64,000 nt of DNA. It comes from Marinobacter excellens HL-55. GTDB lineage: Bacteria > Pseudomonadota > Gammaproteobacteria > Pseudomonadales > Oleiphilaceae. Each line of letters starts with the position of its first letter. Positions within the stretch are counted from its first letter, which is position 1. The notes under the pieces were generated by a model. That model worked only from the letters and a program-made list of their open reading frames with translations. It did not search any database and was not told the DNA's origin. The stretch is from assembly GCA_001314845.1 (NCBI GenBank), contig LJZQ01000004.1, positions 62,001 through 126,000 on the forward strand, written 5' to 3'. The position numbers and the translations under genes are program-made. Shown here piece by piece: positions 17,914-26,733 of this stretch.

Positions 17914-19152
17914 ATGAATCGACGAAACATAAGAGTGGGACTGTCGCAGCCTGTGGCGTTACTGCTTGCCATGGTCACTTGCTCAGCGGCGCTCGCCAGC
18001 ACCGCTCACATTGCTCAACCCTGGCGCGCGGATGCCGTCGTACTTGGTCGTGATGAAGCCTTTGGCACCGAACGGTTTCTGCATGAGCTGACCTTTCGGC
18101 ATCTGCAAGCATTGCCCTCAGCCACCGGCAACGGCATTCGCGGCACCGGCGGCAGTGTCAGCAGCCGCCGGTTGTACTTCGACTTCCGGTTTCGTCAGGA
18201 CTTCGGTTTCCGGGACGATCAGAACGGCTTTTTGCTGGACATTCAGAGGGGCGAAGACCTGGACGGCCCATACCAGAGACAGCTGGTCGGGTTCCGGCAA
18301 AATCTCGGGGATAAAACCGAAGTCTGGCTGCAAGGCGATGTGTTTTCCGACAAGGCCGAGTCCGACATTTATCTCAGCACCCGCCATCACCTGACCGACC
18401 AAAGCTGGCTGCACGCCACCGTGATCCTGCCGGACTACTACTTCAACGACAAAACCGATACCGATGACCGCTTTGAAAAGAAGCCTGGATCCTGGTTTCT
18501 GCAATGGCACAGTCAGGGCTCGTCTGCCGCCGAGGGTACAACGGTGTCGGTCAACCTGTCCCCTGATTCACGGTTCAGCAGCCAGCGGCAAGCGCTGACG
18601 GTCAGCAACGAATCCCAGAGGGCCGCGATCAGCCATCGCCAGCAAGCGGGCGACTGGCTGTTCAGTTTACACCTGGAGGGGGAGCACACGCGGCGCGACT
18701 ACTGGCTGCAGGACCCCGAGGAAAATCGCACCACGGGTTTTGAGCGGGATCATATTAAAGCCCGGGGATCGGTGACTCTGACGCCACACACGTTATTGCC
18801 AACCTTCGGCCTCGCCTGGTTGCAACTGGATGAAACCGGCTACTTTGGAAGAGAGCTGGATGATAACGGCAGCATCCGCCGGCGGGAGCCAACGGTCTTC
18901 GGGGAAGTCACCCTGCAGACAAGCCGCAATACCACCGTCAGCCCGGGCATATACCTGAGCGCACCCGAGATACGGCAAACCTTCGGGCACGGAGAAGATC
19001 GTAGACACACCGGCTTTACCGGCAAGCTAGCAGTCCCCTTTGCAACCCGGCTGTCCGCGAATAATCAGGCGATATTGACCCTGAACCCCACGTTCTACCT
19101 GCACAAATTCGGGTTTGGCGGTGGCAACCTGCAACTGCACTGGCCGTTGTAA
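17914..19152 (+). CDS. predicted outer-membrane beta-barrel protein of unknown function
   Basis: Secreted protein of 412 residues with a signal peptide ending near residue 29 (LLLAMVTCSAALAS). The rest shows alternating polar/hydrophobic strands such as LYFDFRFRQDFGF, TEVWLQGDVFS, SWLHATVILPDYYF and TVFGEVTLQ, ending GGNLQLHWPL, consistent with a barrel of roughly 14-16 strands. I do not recognise the family. A short gap separates it from the divergent channel gene and six bases from the convergent SulP gene. Confidence 0.7.
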   Translation: MNRRNIRVGLSQPVALLLAMVTCSAALASTAHIAQPWRADAVVLGRDEAFGTERFLHELTFRHLQALPSATGNGIRGTGGSVSSRRLYFDFRFRQDFGFRDDQNGFLLDIQRGEDLDGPYQRQLVGFRQNLGDKTEVWLQGDVFSDKAESDIYLSTRHHLTDQSWLHATVILPDYYFNDKTDTDDRFEKKPGSWFLQWHSQGSSAAEGTTVSVNLSPDSRFSSQRQALTVSNESQRAAISHRQQAGDWLFSLHLEGEHTRRDYWLQDPEENRTTGFERDHIKARGSVTLTPHTLLPTFGLAWLQLDETGYFGRELDDNGSIRRREPTVFGEVTLQTSRNTTVSPGIYLSAPEIRQTFGHGEDRRHTGFTGKLAVPFATRLSANNQAILTLNPTFYLHKFGFGGGNLQLHWPL

Positions 19153-19157
19153 ACGGC

Positions 19158-20926
19158 TCAGACCATTTGCGGGGCGCCACGACGGGCACTGAGCGTCTCC
19201 AGGGCCGCGGCCAGCGACGGGTAGAAGCTGCTGACTCCCGGTTCCGGCTTGAGCCCGGCACGGGCCAGTGCCCGAAGGGGCTGGAACTGAAGGTCAGCAA
19301 TGATCACTTCCGTTCCTGTTTTTCGGCACTGGTCGATCAGTTTGTTCAGCGCAGCCAGGCCGCCGGCGTCCAGTACTGTTACGCCATCCATATACAGCAC
19401 AAAGCCGCGGGTTTCCCGGGACAGCTCCGCCAGCTCACCGAACACCCGGTCTGCGGCGGCAAAAAACAGCGGGCCATTGATCTTGAACACACGCCAGCCT
19501 CTGGGCAGCCCCACCTGCACTACACGCTTGTTGTCGGTAATGTCAGTGACCTTCGTCATCTGCGCCATTTCCCGCATAAACAGCACCGCGGCCAGCAACA
19601 CCCCGGTGGTGATGGCAATCACCATGTCCAGCGCCACGGTCAGGCCAAAACAGGTCAGAAATACCAGCACATCGCTGCGCGGGGCGGTTTTCAGGAGATG
19701 CACAGCCTTGGGGGCTTCACTCATGTTCCAGGCCACCATAATCAGCAAAGCCGCCATGGCAGGCATCGGCAAGTAAGCGAGCACTCCCGCCAAAGACACC
19801 AGTGCCAGCAACACCACAAGCGCGTGGATCATGGCAGACACCGGCGATTCTGCACCGGCCCGGTAGTTGGCCGCAGACCGGGCTATGGCAGCGGTGGCGG
19901 TAATACCGCCAAAGAAGGGCACCACAATGTTACCGATGCCCTGCCCCATCAGCTCGCTGTTGGCGCTGTGGCGCTTGCCGGTCATGCCATCCAGCACCAC
20001 CGCGCACAACAGCGATTCGATGGCACCGAGCATGGCGATGGCAAAGGCCGCTGGCAACAGTTCCTGAACAAGACTCCAGGACAGCCCCACCGGCTCACCC
20101 TGGGCGTTCAGCTGCTGCCAGGGCCAGGCAAACTCCGGGAGGAAAGGCGGAATGCCGGCCCCGGTACTGCCATCCGGTAACAGATAGCTGAAACGGGAAC
20201 CGATGGTTTCAATGCCGGCGCCGTTGGCGTTAAACCAGATTGCCAGCAGGCTGCCGATAATCACCGCCGGCAGGTGCGGCGGCACCGGGGTTTTCAGCCG
20301 GGGCCAGAGCAACATGACCGTCAGGGTGATGGCAGCTACCAGCGTACTCATGACATCCAGAGCCGGCAGCTGCTGGACCAGTACTGCCAGCTTGTCCCAG
20401 TAATGCTCTGGCATGGCTTCAACTGACAAGCCGAAGAAATCTTTTACCTGCAGGGTGGCGATCACCACCGCAATGCCGCCGGTGAAGCCCAGAGTAACGG
20501 ATTCCGGGATATACTCGATAAAACGACCCAGGCGCATCACCGCCATTATCACCAGCAGCACCCCGGACATAAGGGTGGCCAGCAGCAAGCCACCCAGACC
20601 ATAGCTTTGGGCAATGGGATACAGAATCACCACAAACGCGGCGGTAGGGCCGGAGATGCTGTAGCGGCTGCCTCCGAACAGGGCAATCACAAAACCGGCA
20701 ATAGGGCAATCACAAAACCGGCAATAAAGGCGGTATACAGACCATACTGGGGGGCAACGCCACTGGCGATGGCCAGCGCCATGGCCAGGGGGATGGCAAT
20801 AATACCGACGGTCATGCCGGCCATCAGGTCTTTCAGGAAACGGCCACCGTTATAACGCTCATCCACACAGGCTTCACGGAAGGCATGGGCAATCCTCAGA
20901 GAAAACAGATGAGCGCGGTGCGACAT
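19158..20926 (-). pseudogene. SulP family sulfate/bicarbonate permease, frameshifted by tandem duplication
   Basis: SulP anion transporter. The 5' frame (79 residues, from ATG 20926) gives [24 protein letters not shown] and [14 protein letters not shown], then reads out of frame and stops at TGA 20689-20687. The rest continues from 20690 as FGGSRYSISGPTAAF through about ten more membrane segments to a C-terminal STAS domain (GPLFFAAADRVFGEL, VLYMDGVTVLDAGGLAALNKL). Removing one 23-base repeat at 20680-20725 restores one frame of 581 residues, normal for SulP. The TGA overlaps an in-frame GTG (GTGA), so termination-reinitiation could still make a split protein. An assembly error is also possible. 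Confidence 0.85.
20680..20725. repeat. 23-bp perfect tandem duplication inside SulP gene
   Basis: Bases 20680-20702 are repeated exactly at 20703-20725. Twenty-three is not a multiple of three, and the duplication is what breaks the SulP frame. The downstream edge after the second copy returns to normal coding sequence for TAFIAG on the minus strand. Confidence 0.95.
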
Positions 20927-20965
20927 AAACCTTTTCCCAGTTGCGACGATGACCCAGTCATTATA

Positions 20966-21015
20966 TGCTCATAGGAATTACATTCAATGTTAACCTGATT
21001 AACATGCTATGAGCA
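20966..21015. promoter_or_regulatory. nested inverted repeats in divergent SulP/RHH promoter
   Basis: TGCTCATAG (20966-20974) is inverted at 21007-21015 (CTATGAGCA), and between them GTTAA-CCTGA-TTAAC forms a second inverted repeat at 20989-21003. The sites lie in the 98-base gap between the SulP gene and a ribbon-helix-helix gene, just before the latter's ATG. Paired short palindromes suit a dimeric ribbon-helix-helix repressor. Confidence 0.5.
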
Positions 21016-21024
21016 CTGCTACCT

Positions 21025-21213
21025 ATGACCAAGGAAAACCGAACCGCCCGATTGACGCTACTGATCGATCCGGAGAAGAAAGCGGTCTTTGAGGAACTGT
21101 GTAAGGCGGAGGATGTCACTCCTTCCCAGAAAGTCCGCCAGTTTATCCGCGAATACGTTGAACAGAGACTGGGCGAAGACTGGCGCGAACGGCGCACCGA
21201 CAAACCTGAGTGA
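21025..21213 (+). CDS. small ribbon-helix-helix (CopG/Arc-like) DNA-binding protein
   Basis: Protein of 62 residues. TARLTLLIDPEKKAVFEELCKAEDVTPSQKV has the beta-strand then two-helix pattern of ribbon-helix-helix regulators; the tail is charged. It is divergent from the broken SulP gene with inverted repeats between them, and nine bases before the ChaN-like gene. It may repress itself and SulP. No toxin gene is adjacent, so I do not call it an antitoxin. Confidence 0.7.
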   Translation: MTKENRTARLTLLIDPEKKAVFEELCKAEDVTPSQKVRQFIREYVEQRLGEDWRERRTDKPE

Positions 21214-21222
21214 GCACCGCCA

Positions 21223-22251
21223 ATGGCCGTACCCAAAAGCTTTCGTACCCCTGTGCTGGCCCTCTGCATGGCACTGACGGCAGGTTGTGCCCAGCTGCCC
21301 AAACCGTCTGGCACAGGGCCAGCGCAACCGCAAACCCTGTATGACAGCGTACTGTTCGACAGCCATTCAAGCCAGCCAGTCACCATCGACAACCTGGCCC
21401 GCGTACTGGCCAGCACCGATGTGGTGGTGATTGGCGAATATCATGGTCATCAGGGCTCGCACCTTCTGCAGGCGCGGTTACAGCAACAGCTTTACCAACA
21501 CCGTCCGCGCCAGGTGCTGACCCTGGAGCAGTTCAATCTGGATTTCCAGTCGGCGCTGGACAGTTATCTGGCGGGCATGACCGGCGAAACCGAAATGATC
21601 GAAGACACCAATGCGTGGGACAACTACCGGGCTTCTTACCGTCCGCTGGTAGAATTTTCCCGGCGCCATGATCTTCCTGTTTTTGCCGCCAATGCCCCTG
21701 CCGATGTGGTTCGTTGCGTTGGCCGCACCGGCCCGGACTACCTCGATCGCTTGCCCGCCGACCAACGGCAAACACTGCCGGAGCAGCCTTTCCAGGACAC
21801 GCCCGCTTACCGGGAAAAGTTTGTCGAGGCCATTAGCGGCAGCCATGGCCAGGGCGATCCCACCATGGCCGAGCGCATTGATAACACCTACAAAGCCCAA
21901 CTACTTCGCGACAACACCATGGCCATGCGTATTTTGCAGGCCCACCAGCAACACCCGGACCACCAGGTGGTGCACCTCACGGGCACCTTTCACAGTGAGC
22001 AGGGGCTGGGTACCGTGGCCTTACTTAAACAACAAGCGCCTGAGCTTTCCGTGGCGGTGATCAGTCCGGTGTTCTGGCCAGACGACGAACAGGAAGCACC
22101 GCTGGCCGGCAACCTCGACAAAGGCGATTACCTGTATCTGATCCAGCCTTTGCCGGCAGAATTCCGGGACACGGATCGTCGGCAGAACGCCATTCGGGAA
22201 CGTTTTAGCAGTGGACCAGAAGTCCAGTGCATCACAGAACAGGCACTTTGA
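21223..22251 (+). CDS. ChaN-family (DUF399) lipoprotein
   Basis: Lipoprotein of 342 residues. The lipobox LTAGC is at residues 18-22. The Tiki/TraB-like core is visible as VVVIGEYHGHQGSH, VLTLEQFNLDFQSALDSYLAG, and near the end VVHLTGTFHSEQGLG. ChaN of Campylobacter binds haem and has been linked to iron uptake; the wider fold includes metal-dependent proteases. Only this gene and the RHH and SIMPL neighbours are present here, with no haem receptor nearby, so a haem role is inference. Confidence 0.8.
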   Translation: MAVPKSFRTPVLALCMALTAGCAQLPKPSGTGPAQPQTLYDSVLFDSHSSQPVTIDNLARVLASTDVVVIGEYHGHQGSHLLQARLQQQLYQHRPRQVLTLEQFNLDFQSALDSYLAGMTGETEMIEDTNAWDNYRASYRPLVEFSRRHDLPVFAANAPADVVRCVGRTGPDYLDRLPADQRQTLPEQPFQDTPAYREKFVEAISGSHGQGDPTMAERIDNTYKAQLLRDNTMAMRILQAHQQHPDHQVVHLTGTFHSEQGLGTVALLKQQAPELSVAVISPVFWPDDEQEAPLAGNLDKGDYLYLIQPLPAEFRDTDRRQNAIRERFSSGPEVQCITEQAL

Positions 22252-22271
22252 TTCACACAAGGGATTGAACC

Positions 22272-22979
22272 ATGAAAGTTGTTGTTGCCATCATACTTGG
22301 CCTAAGCCTTGTCCTCTCTGCATCATTGCTGAAAGAGGGGCTAACCGGCCTGAAAACGTCGGATCGCTATGTCACCGTCAAGGGCGTTGCCGAACGGGAA
22401 GTGCAGGCCGACCTCGCCCTCTGGCCAATCCGCTTTGTGGCCACGGGTAACACGCTTGAGCAGGCTCAAGATAAAGCGCGCAGCAGTCGGGAAGCCATCT
22501 TCGCCTTCCTCGAGTTACAGGCCATCGACAGGAACGCCGTTGAACTGCAGCGGCTGGATGTCACCGACACCCGTGCCAACCCCTATCAGGGCGAGGGCGA
22601 ACAGAAGTTCATCATCAACCAGACTCTGATGGTGCGCAGCAACCAGATAGACCGCATTCGCCAGGCGGCCCAGAACGTCAGCGAACTAGTGGATTCAGGG
22701 GTGCTGCTGACCACGGATTACGGCCCGGGCGGGCCCACCTACCTGTTCAGCGGCCTGAACGATATCAAACCGGCAATGATTGCCGAAGCCACCTCCGCGG
22801 CTCGGGAAGCGGCCCAGCAGTTCGCCCGGGATGCCAACGCCAGTGTTGGTGGTTTGCGCCGGGCCAATCAGGGGGTATTCCAGATACTGGCCCGGGACCA
22901 GGCTCCGGGCGTCTCGGAACAGCAGCAGCCGGTGAAAACGGTGCGCGTGGTCTCAACCGTCGACTATTACCTCGAGTAA
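22272..22979 (+). CDS. SIMPL domain (DUF541) protein
   Basis: Membrane-anchored or secreted protein of 235 residues. One N-terminal hydrophobic helix (VVVAIILGLSLVLSASLL) is followed by a SIMPL domain from residue 34 (RYVTVKGVAEREVQADLALWPIRF) to the C-terminus (TVRVVSTVDYYLE). The family takes its name from a mouse signalling protein; bacterial members such as BP26 and YggE are periplasmic and have poorly defined stress roles. It follows ChaN by 20 bases and is probably cotranscribed. Confidence 0.85.
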   Translation: MKVVVAIILGLSLVLSASLLKEGLTGLKTSDRYVTVKGVAEREVQADLALWPIRFVATGNTLEQAQDKARSSREAIFAFLELQAIDRNAVELQRLDVTDTRANPYQGEGEQKFIINQTLMVRSNQIDRIRQAAQNVSELVDSGVLLTTDYGPGGPTYLFSGLNDIKPAMIAEATSAAREAAQQFARDANASVGGLRRANQGVFQILARDQAPGVSEQQQPVKTVRVVSTVDYYLE

Positions 22980-22986
22980 CGCCCGC

Positions 22987-24054
22987 TTACTGGGTTTGCA
23001 CCATTTCGTCGGTCACCTGATAGTCACCTGCCAGCCAGCGCAGAACCTCGTTGGCGGCCGGGTGATCAAAGGCATCGTAGGTGCGGATCAGCGCTTGCTT
23101 CTTTTCATCACTGATCCGCCCCAGCCCGGCATCCTGCAGCACCAGCAAATCCGTCTGAAGCTGGTTCGCCAGATCAACCCCCAGCAATTCCCGGGCTGCA
23201 TGGTGAAACGCCTGGCCATACTGGTAGTTCGGCCCGTGGCGGTACGACTCCGCCAGCGTTAATGCCGGTATGGCGGTCAGCGCGGGCTGCAAAGCCGGGT
23301 TAATGGCATGACCCGCCAGGTGCGCAGCGTTGTTGGCGGGGCGCCCGGTGAAGGCCCGCAGGTGCAAATGCCGGGACATACGGTCGCCATCATTCACCGG
23401 GTAGTTATCCCAGAGTACCGGTTTTCGGCCCAGGCGATCCCCGACACGCTTCAGGTGCCCGGGCGAGATTTCCCGCGAACAGACCTCTTCGCCGGTCCAG
23501 AACACCCTTACCTCCTTCGGTAACTCAGCACCCAGGGTTTCCAGATAGTCCGCCGGGCGTTCGCCGAACACCCGGTCAAGCACCGGGTCGTCAGAGTAGT
23601 AGGTGGGGCACATGCTGATGGCGGGAGCCTGGGTATGATCCCGGACCCACCGGATGATGTCCGCCTGAGTGCGCGCCAGCTCCGGCACTTCAGAGCGCAT
23701 GTCATCAAACAGGATGGCCAGCTCCTGAATCCCCATCCGGTCAAGCAGCCGCAGTTTGGCCGCCAGTGCTTCCCGGGCGGCATCATCAAACTGGTTGAAA
23801 ACCTCGAACGGGCTCAGGCCTACCCCGAAACGCACCCCTTCGCGCCGGCACAGCCGGGCAAAGGATTCCAGCTCGGCCGCCTGGTCTGCCGGATGGGGCT
23901 CCTGCCAGCGACGCCGAAGAAAAGGGTCAGCCTTGGGGGCATACAGGTAAAAGCTGTAACCGTGGGCTGCCAGTTGCGTCATCAGCCGCCCCCGTTCGGT
24001 CCAACTCCACATCGGGCCATAGAAACCTTCAATCACACCCAGTTCAACAGTCAT
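22987..24054 (-). CDS. GH84 family beta-N-acetylglucosaminidase (O-GlcNAcase-like) domain protein
   Basis: Glycoside hydrolase of 355 residues. The family signature GVIEGFYGPMWSWTER (residues 6-21) starts the barrel, and the catalytic aspartate pair is Asp117-Asp118 in ILFDDM. KADPFLRRRW and VFWTGEEVCSREI also fit bacterial and human O-GlcNAcases. There is no signal peptide or carbohydrate-binding domain, so it should act in the cytosol. Known GH84 enzymes remove beta-linked GlcNAc from proteins or hyaluronan, with substrate-assisted catalysis. No O-GlcNAc transferase or hexosamine pathway gene is adjacent, and the natural substrate is unknown. Confidence 0.8.
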   Translation of the reverse strand: MTVELGVIEGFYGPMWSWTERGRLMTQLAAHGYSFYLYAPKADPFLRRRWQEPHPADQAAELESFARLCRREGVRFGVGLSPFEVFNQFDDAAREALAAKLRLLDRMGIQELAILFDDMRSEVPELARTQADIIRWVRDHTQAPAISMCPTYYSDDPVLDRVFGERPADYLETLGAELPKEVRVFWTGEEVCSREISPGHLKRVGDRLGRKPVLWDNYPVNDGDRMSRHLHLRAFTGRPANNAAHLAGHAINPALQPALTAIPALTLAESYRHGPNYQYGQAFHHAARELLGVDLANQLQTDLLVLQDAGLGRISDEKKQALIRTYDAFDHPAANEVLRWLAGDYQVTDEMVQTQ

Positions 24055-24214
24055 GACCTGCTCGCTCCCTGATTATCGCATTCATTGCTCAGCTACGTTC
24101 AAGTGTACTCCGGATCGACTGGATAACCATGAACGAAACGTCAGTGACCGGCAAGGCAATCGTATACTCCGGCGATAGGCGCCCGGGCACCAGCGGGCTA
24201 AACTATCGGCTCAC

Positions 24215-25291
24215 TTGCAAGGGAACCCGGCGCACCATGCCGATGCCCGAAATCGCCTGACAGGTCTGGACGCCCTGCGTGGACTTGCAGCACTGGGCGT
24301 TGTCTTGTTCCATTACCAGCCCTATTACGACCGGCTCTATGGCCACTCTTTCAGCAGCCCCGGCTTCCTCGGTTTCGGGCGCTATGGTGTGCACCTGTTC
24401 TTCATGCTCAGCGGCTTTGTGATTTTCATGACCCTCAAACGCACGCGTACTTCCGGCCAGTTCGCACTGGCTCGTGCGTTCCGCCTGCTCCCCGCTTTGT
24501 GGGCCGGGATCGCCCTCAGCTATCTGATCGTTCACTGGCTTAGGCCGGCAGACAGAACCGTCAGTTTCGAGGCCGCCCTGATGACTCTCACGCTGATGCA
24601 TGAGTATCTGGGCTTCCCCCATGTTGACGGCGCATACTGGAGCCTGGTGATTGAAGCCACCTTCTACGTGTGGATTGCGTTGCTGTTCTATGGTCTGGGC
24701 GAATGGCGCAGGATGCGTCTGGCGCTCTGGCTCTGGGTGCTGGTCAGCTATGCCGGCGTTATCTGGTGGAAAGCCATACCGGACGCCCTGGATTTTCTGC
24801 TGAAGGATCTGTTGTTTGTTCGCTACGCGCCACTGTTCATCAGCGGCATGCTGATCTACCGGGCCTATCGTGACCGGCGCTTGCCCGCCATCGATATCGC
24901 CCTGCTGGCCCTGAGCATCGGCCACTGCCTGATCGCCTACAAGGCGCCGTTTAATCTCTTCGTGCTGGCCTGCTACGGCACTTTTGCGCTGGCGGTCGCC
25001 GGCCACCTGAATATGCTGTCACGCCCCAGCCTGCTCTGGCTGGGAAGCATTTCCTATACGTTATACCTGGTTCATCAGAACATTGGCTATGGGCTGATCG
25101 ACCTGACCTATCAGGCAGGCCTTCCGGGACAACTGGGGGTAGTGCTGGCACTGACTGTAGCGATTGCCCTGGCCGCTGTCCTGCACTCCGGCATCGAGAA
25201 GCCAGCCCTGGCTTATTATCGACAATGGCGCGCCAACCGGCCGACACCTACAGCACGCACCGTCATTGCGGCGGAGCGCCCTCAAGAATGA
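24215..25291 (+). CDS. acyltransferase 3 family membrane protein (OafA/YrhL-like)
   Basis: Integral membrane O-acyltransferase of about 358 residues with roughly ten helices. The family start is RLTGLDALRGLAALGVVLFHY, with the conserved histidine in LFHY and arginine in LDALRG; later HLFFMLSGFVIF and WSLVIEATFYVW match the family. Members acetylate or acylate surface polysaccharides, lipids or peptidoglycan. No ATG precedes the conserved start in frame; TTG at 24215 is the best available codon and has no clear ribosome-binding site, so the exact start is uncertain. The 3' end overlaps the convergent MotB gene by 29 bases. Confidence 0.8.
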   Translation: MQGNPAHHADARNRLTGLDALRGLAALGVVLFHYQPYYDRLYGHSFSSPGFLGFGRYGVHLFFMLSGFVIFMTLKRTRTSGQFALARAFRLLPALWAGIALSYLIVHWLRPADRTVSFEAALMTLTLMHEYLGFPHVDGAYWSLVIEATFYVWIALLFYGLGEWRRMRLALWLWVLVSYAGVIWWKAIPDALDFLLKDLLFVRYAPLFISGMLIYRAYRDRRLPAIDIALLALSIGHCLIAYKAPFNLFVLACYGTFALAVAGHLNMLSRPSLLWLGSISYTLYLVHQNIGYGLIDLTYQAGLPGQLGVVLALTVAIALAAVLHSGIEKPALAYYRQWRANRPTPTARTVIAAERPQE

Positions 25292-25976
25292 TTTCGACGC
25301 GGCGATTACGGGAACGCCCCTGCCCAGTGTCGTTCCGGTACAGGGGCCGGGTGTCGGCATAGCCGACAGCCTGCAAGCGGCTACGGGCGACACCAGCTGC
25401 TTCGAACAGGCGCACAACACTGCCCGCCCGGGCTGATGACAGCTCCCAGTTGGAAGGAAAACGCGAGGTTTGTATCGGCAGGCTGTCGGTATGGCCGGCT
25501 ACCGTAATCTGGTATTTCGACTCTGCCAGCAGGGGCACCAGATTTTCCAGCTGCCGGATACCCTCTGCTGACAGAACCGCTTCGCCGGAGCCAAACAAAA
25601 TATCGTTACTGATCCGGAAACGGACACCATCCTGCTGTGGAATCACCGTTATATCATCGCTCAGGCCTGCCACCTGCAGAGCTTCCCGGGCCCGCTCGGC
25701 AAAGGCTTCAGATTCGTCAGCCTCCGGTGTCACTGCCAGTTCCGACTCGGCCGCTATCGGCTCAAGCGCTTGCGGCGCGGCAGTCACCGTTTCGTCTGTC
25801 AGCGCCGAAGGGCCGCCAGACAACGCCAGCATCACCACAAACATCACCAGCAACAGGGTGATCACATCCAGATAAGTGATCAGCCAGCTTTCCTCCTCGG
25901 TGCTGTGGGTCACCGGAATGCGCAGGTAATCCGCCCGTTTCGCGACACCGGAGGTGGCGTGTTCCAGATCAGGCAT
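25263..25976 (-). CDS. MotB/OmpA-family stator protein
   Basis: About 237 residues: one membrane helix with the proton-binding aspartate in YLDVITLLLVMFVVML, a periplasmic linker, and a C-terminal OmpA-like peptidoglycan-binding domain (ITVAGHTDSLPIQTSRFPSNWELSSARA, then GRSRNRRVEIIL). This is the MotB half of an H+-driven stator. The chosen ATG at 25976 overlaps the MotA stop by eight bases; a longer frame to 26066 would overlap MotA heavily and is rejected. No other flagellar gene is in the window, so the pair may be an accessory stator. Confidence 0.82.
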   Translation of the reverse strand: MPDLEHATSGVAKRADYLRIPVTHSTEEESWLITYLDVITLLLVMFVVMLALSGGPSALTDETVTAAPQALEPIAAESELAVTPEADESEAFAERAREALQVAGLSDDITVIPQQDGVRFRISNDILFGSGEAVLSAEGIRQLENLVPLLAESKYQITVAGHTDSLPIQTSRFPSNWELSSARAGSVVRLFEAAGVARSRLQAVGYADTRPLYRNDTGQGRSRNRRVEIILEGAPPQ

Positions 25977-26676
25977 CGGCTGCGCCACCTGTACGACCGG
26001 CCTTGCCCCTTGCTCCGGCAGCTGCTGCCGGCCGTGGATCACGGATTTCATCTTCGTAACTAGCAACGAAGGACTTGAGCGTTTCCCGCATCAACGACGG
26101 ACTGCGCTTTTTGCACATCATCGAAATACCCTGCATCACCATCCGCATCAGAATGATGCGCTGCTCGGTGCGCCGCTCAAGCTTGACCGCCACCGGCTTG
26201 AAAATCAGATTGGCCAGCAGAATGCCGTAGAAGGTGGTCATCAGCGCGATGGCCAGCTGCTGGCCGATCACCGCCATGTTGCCACCGCCCAGCAGGAACA
26301 TCATGTTGATCAGCCCCACCAGGGTGCCGATCATGCCAAAAGCAGGGGCAAAGCTGGCCATCACCCGGAACAGCTGGGCTTCGGCATGCTCCCGGGCGCG
26401 TAGCCGGGCCACCCGCCATTCCAGAAAATCCATGATGTCCTGTTCCGGGTTCAGCTCGATCACCAGCTGCACGCCGGAGCGCAGGAACGGATTGCGAACA
26501 TGCTCCAGCTCCCGCTCCACCTGGGGCAGTTTGCCATCGATCCACAACCGGGAAATCCGCACCAGTTCGTCAATGTCTTGCTGGGTATAGAGTTTCTCGT
26601 TGCGCACCACCGTGCCCAGCAACTTGAAAACCCTGAGCACTTCTTTGAGAGGAAAGGATATGAACGTTGCCGCCAT
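25969..26676 (-). CDS. MotA-family stator protein lacking its N-terminal membrane helices
   Basis: 235 residues of a MotA/TolQ/ExbB-type channel. It begins MAATFISFPLKEVLRVFK, which in ordinary MotA proteins follows TM2; about 45-50 residues containing TM1 and TM2 are missing, and an in-frame TAG lies nine bases upstream of the ATG. TM3 (SFAPAFGMIGTLVGLINMMF) and TM4 (ALMTTFYGILLANLIFKPV) are intact. The upstream DNA encodes another incomplete protein on the opposite strand. Together this suggests a deletion that removed a divergent promoter and both 5' ends. Probably not a functional stator in this form. Confidence 0.75.
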   Translation of the reverse strand: MAATFISFPLKEVLRVFKLLGTVVRNEKLYTQQDIDELVRISRLWIDGKLPQVERELEHVRNPFLRSGVQLVIELNPEQDIMDFLEWRVARLRAREHAEAQLFRVMASFAPAFGMIGTLVGLINMMFLLGGGNMAVIGQQLAIALMTTFYGILLANLIFKPVAVKLERRTEQRIILMRMVMQGISMMCKKRSPSLMRETLKSFVASYEDEIRDPRPAAAAGARGKAGRTGGAADA

Positions 26677-26733
26677 GAGGACCTACTGGCAAAAGCCGTT
26701 GCAGAGTATGAAAATCAAGCCGACCCGAAAGCC

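Noticed and set aside
24215-25006. 267-codon minus-strand frame opposite the acyltransferase
   Set aside because: Gln/His/Glu-rich shadow without a domain; the plus-strand frame has the acyltransferase 3 signature.
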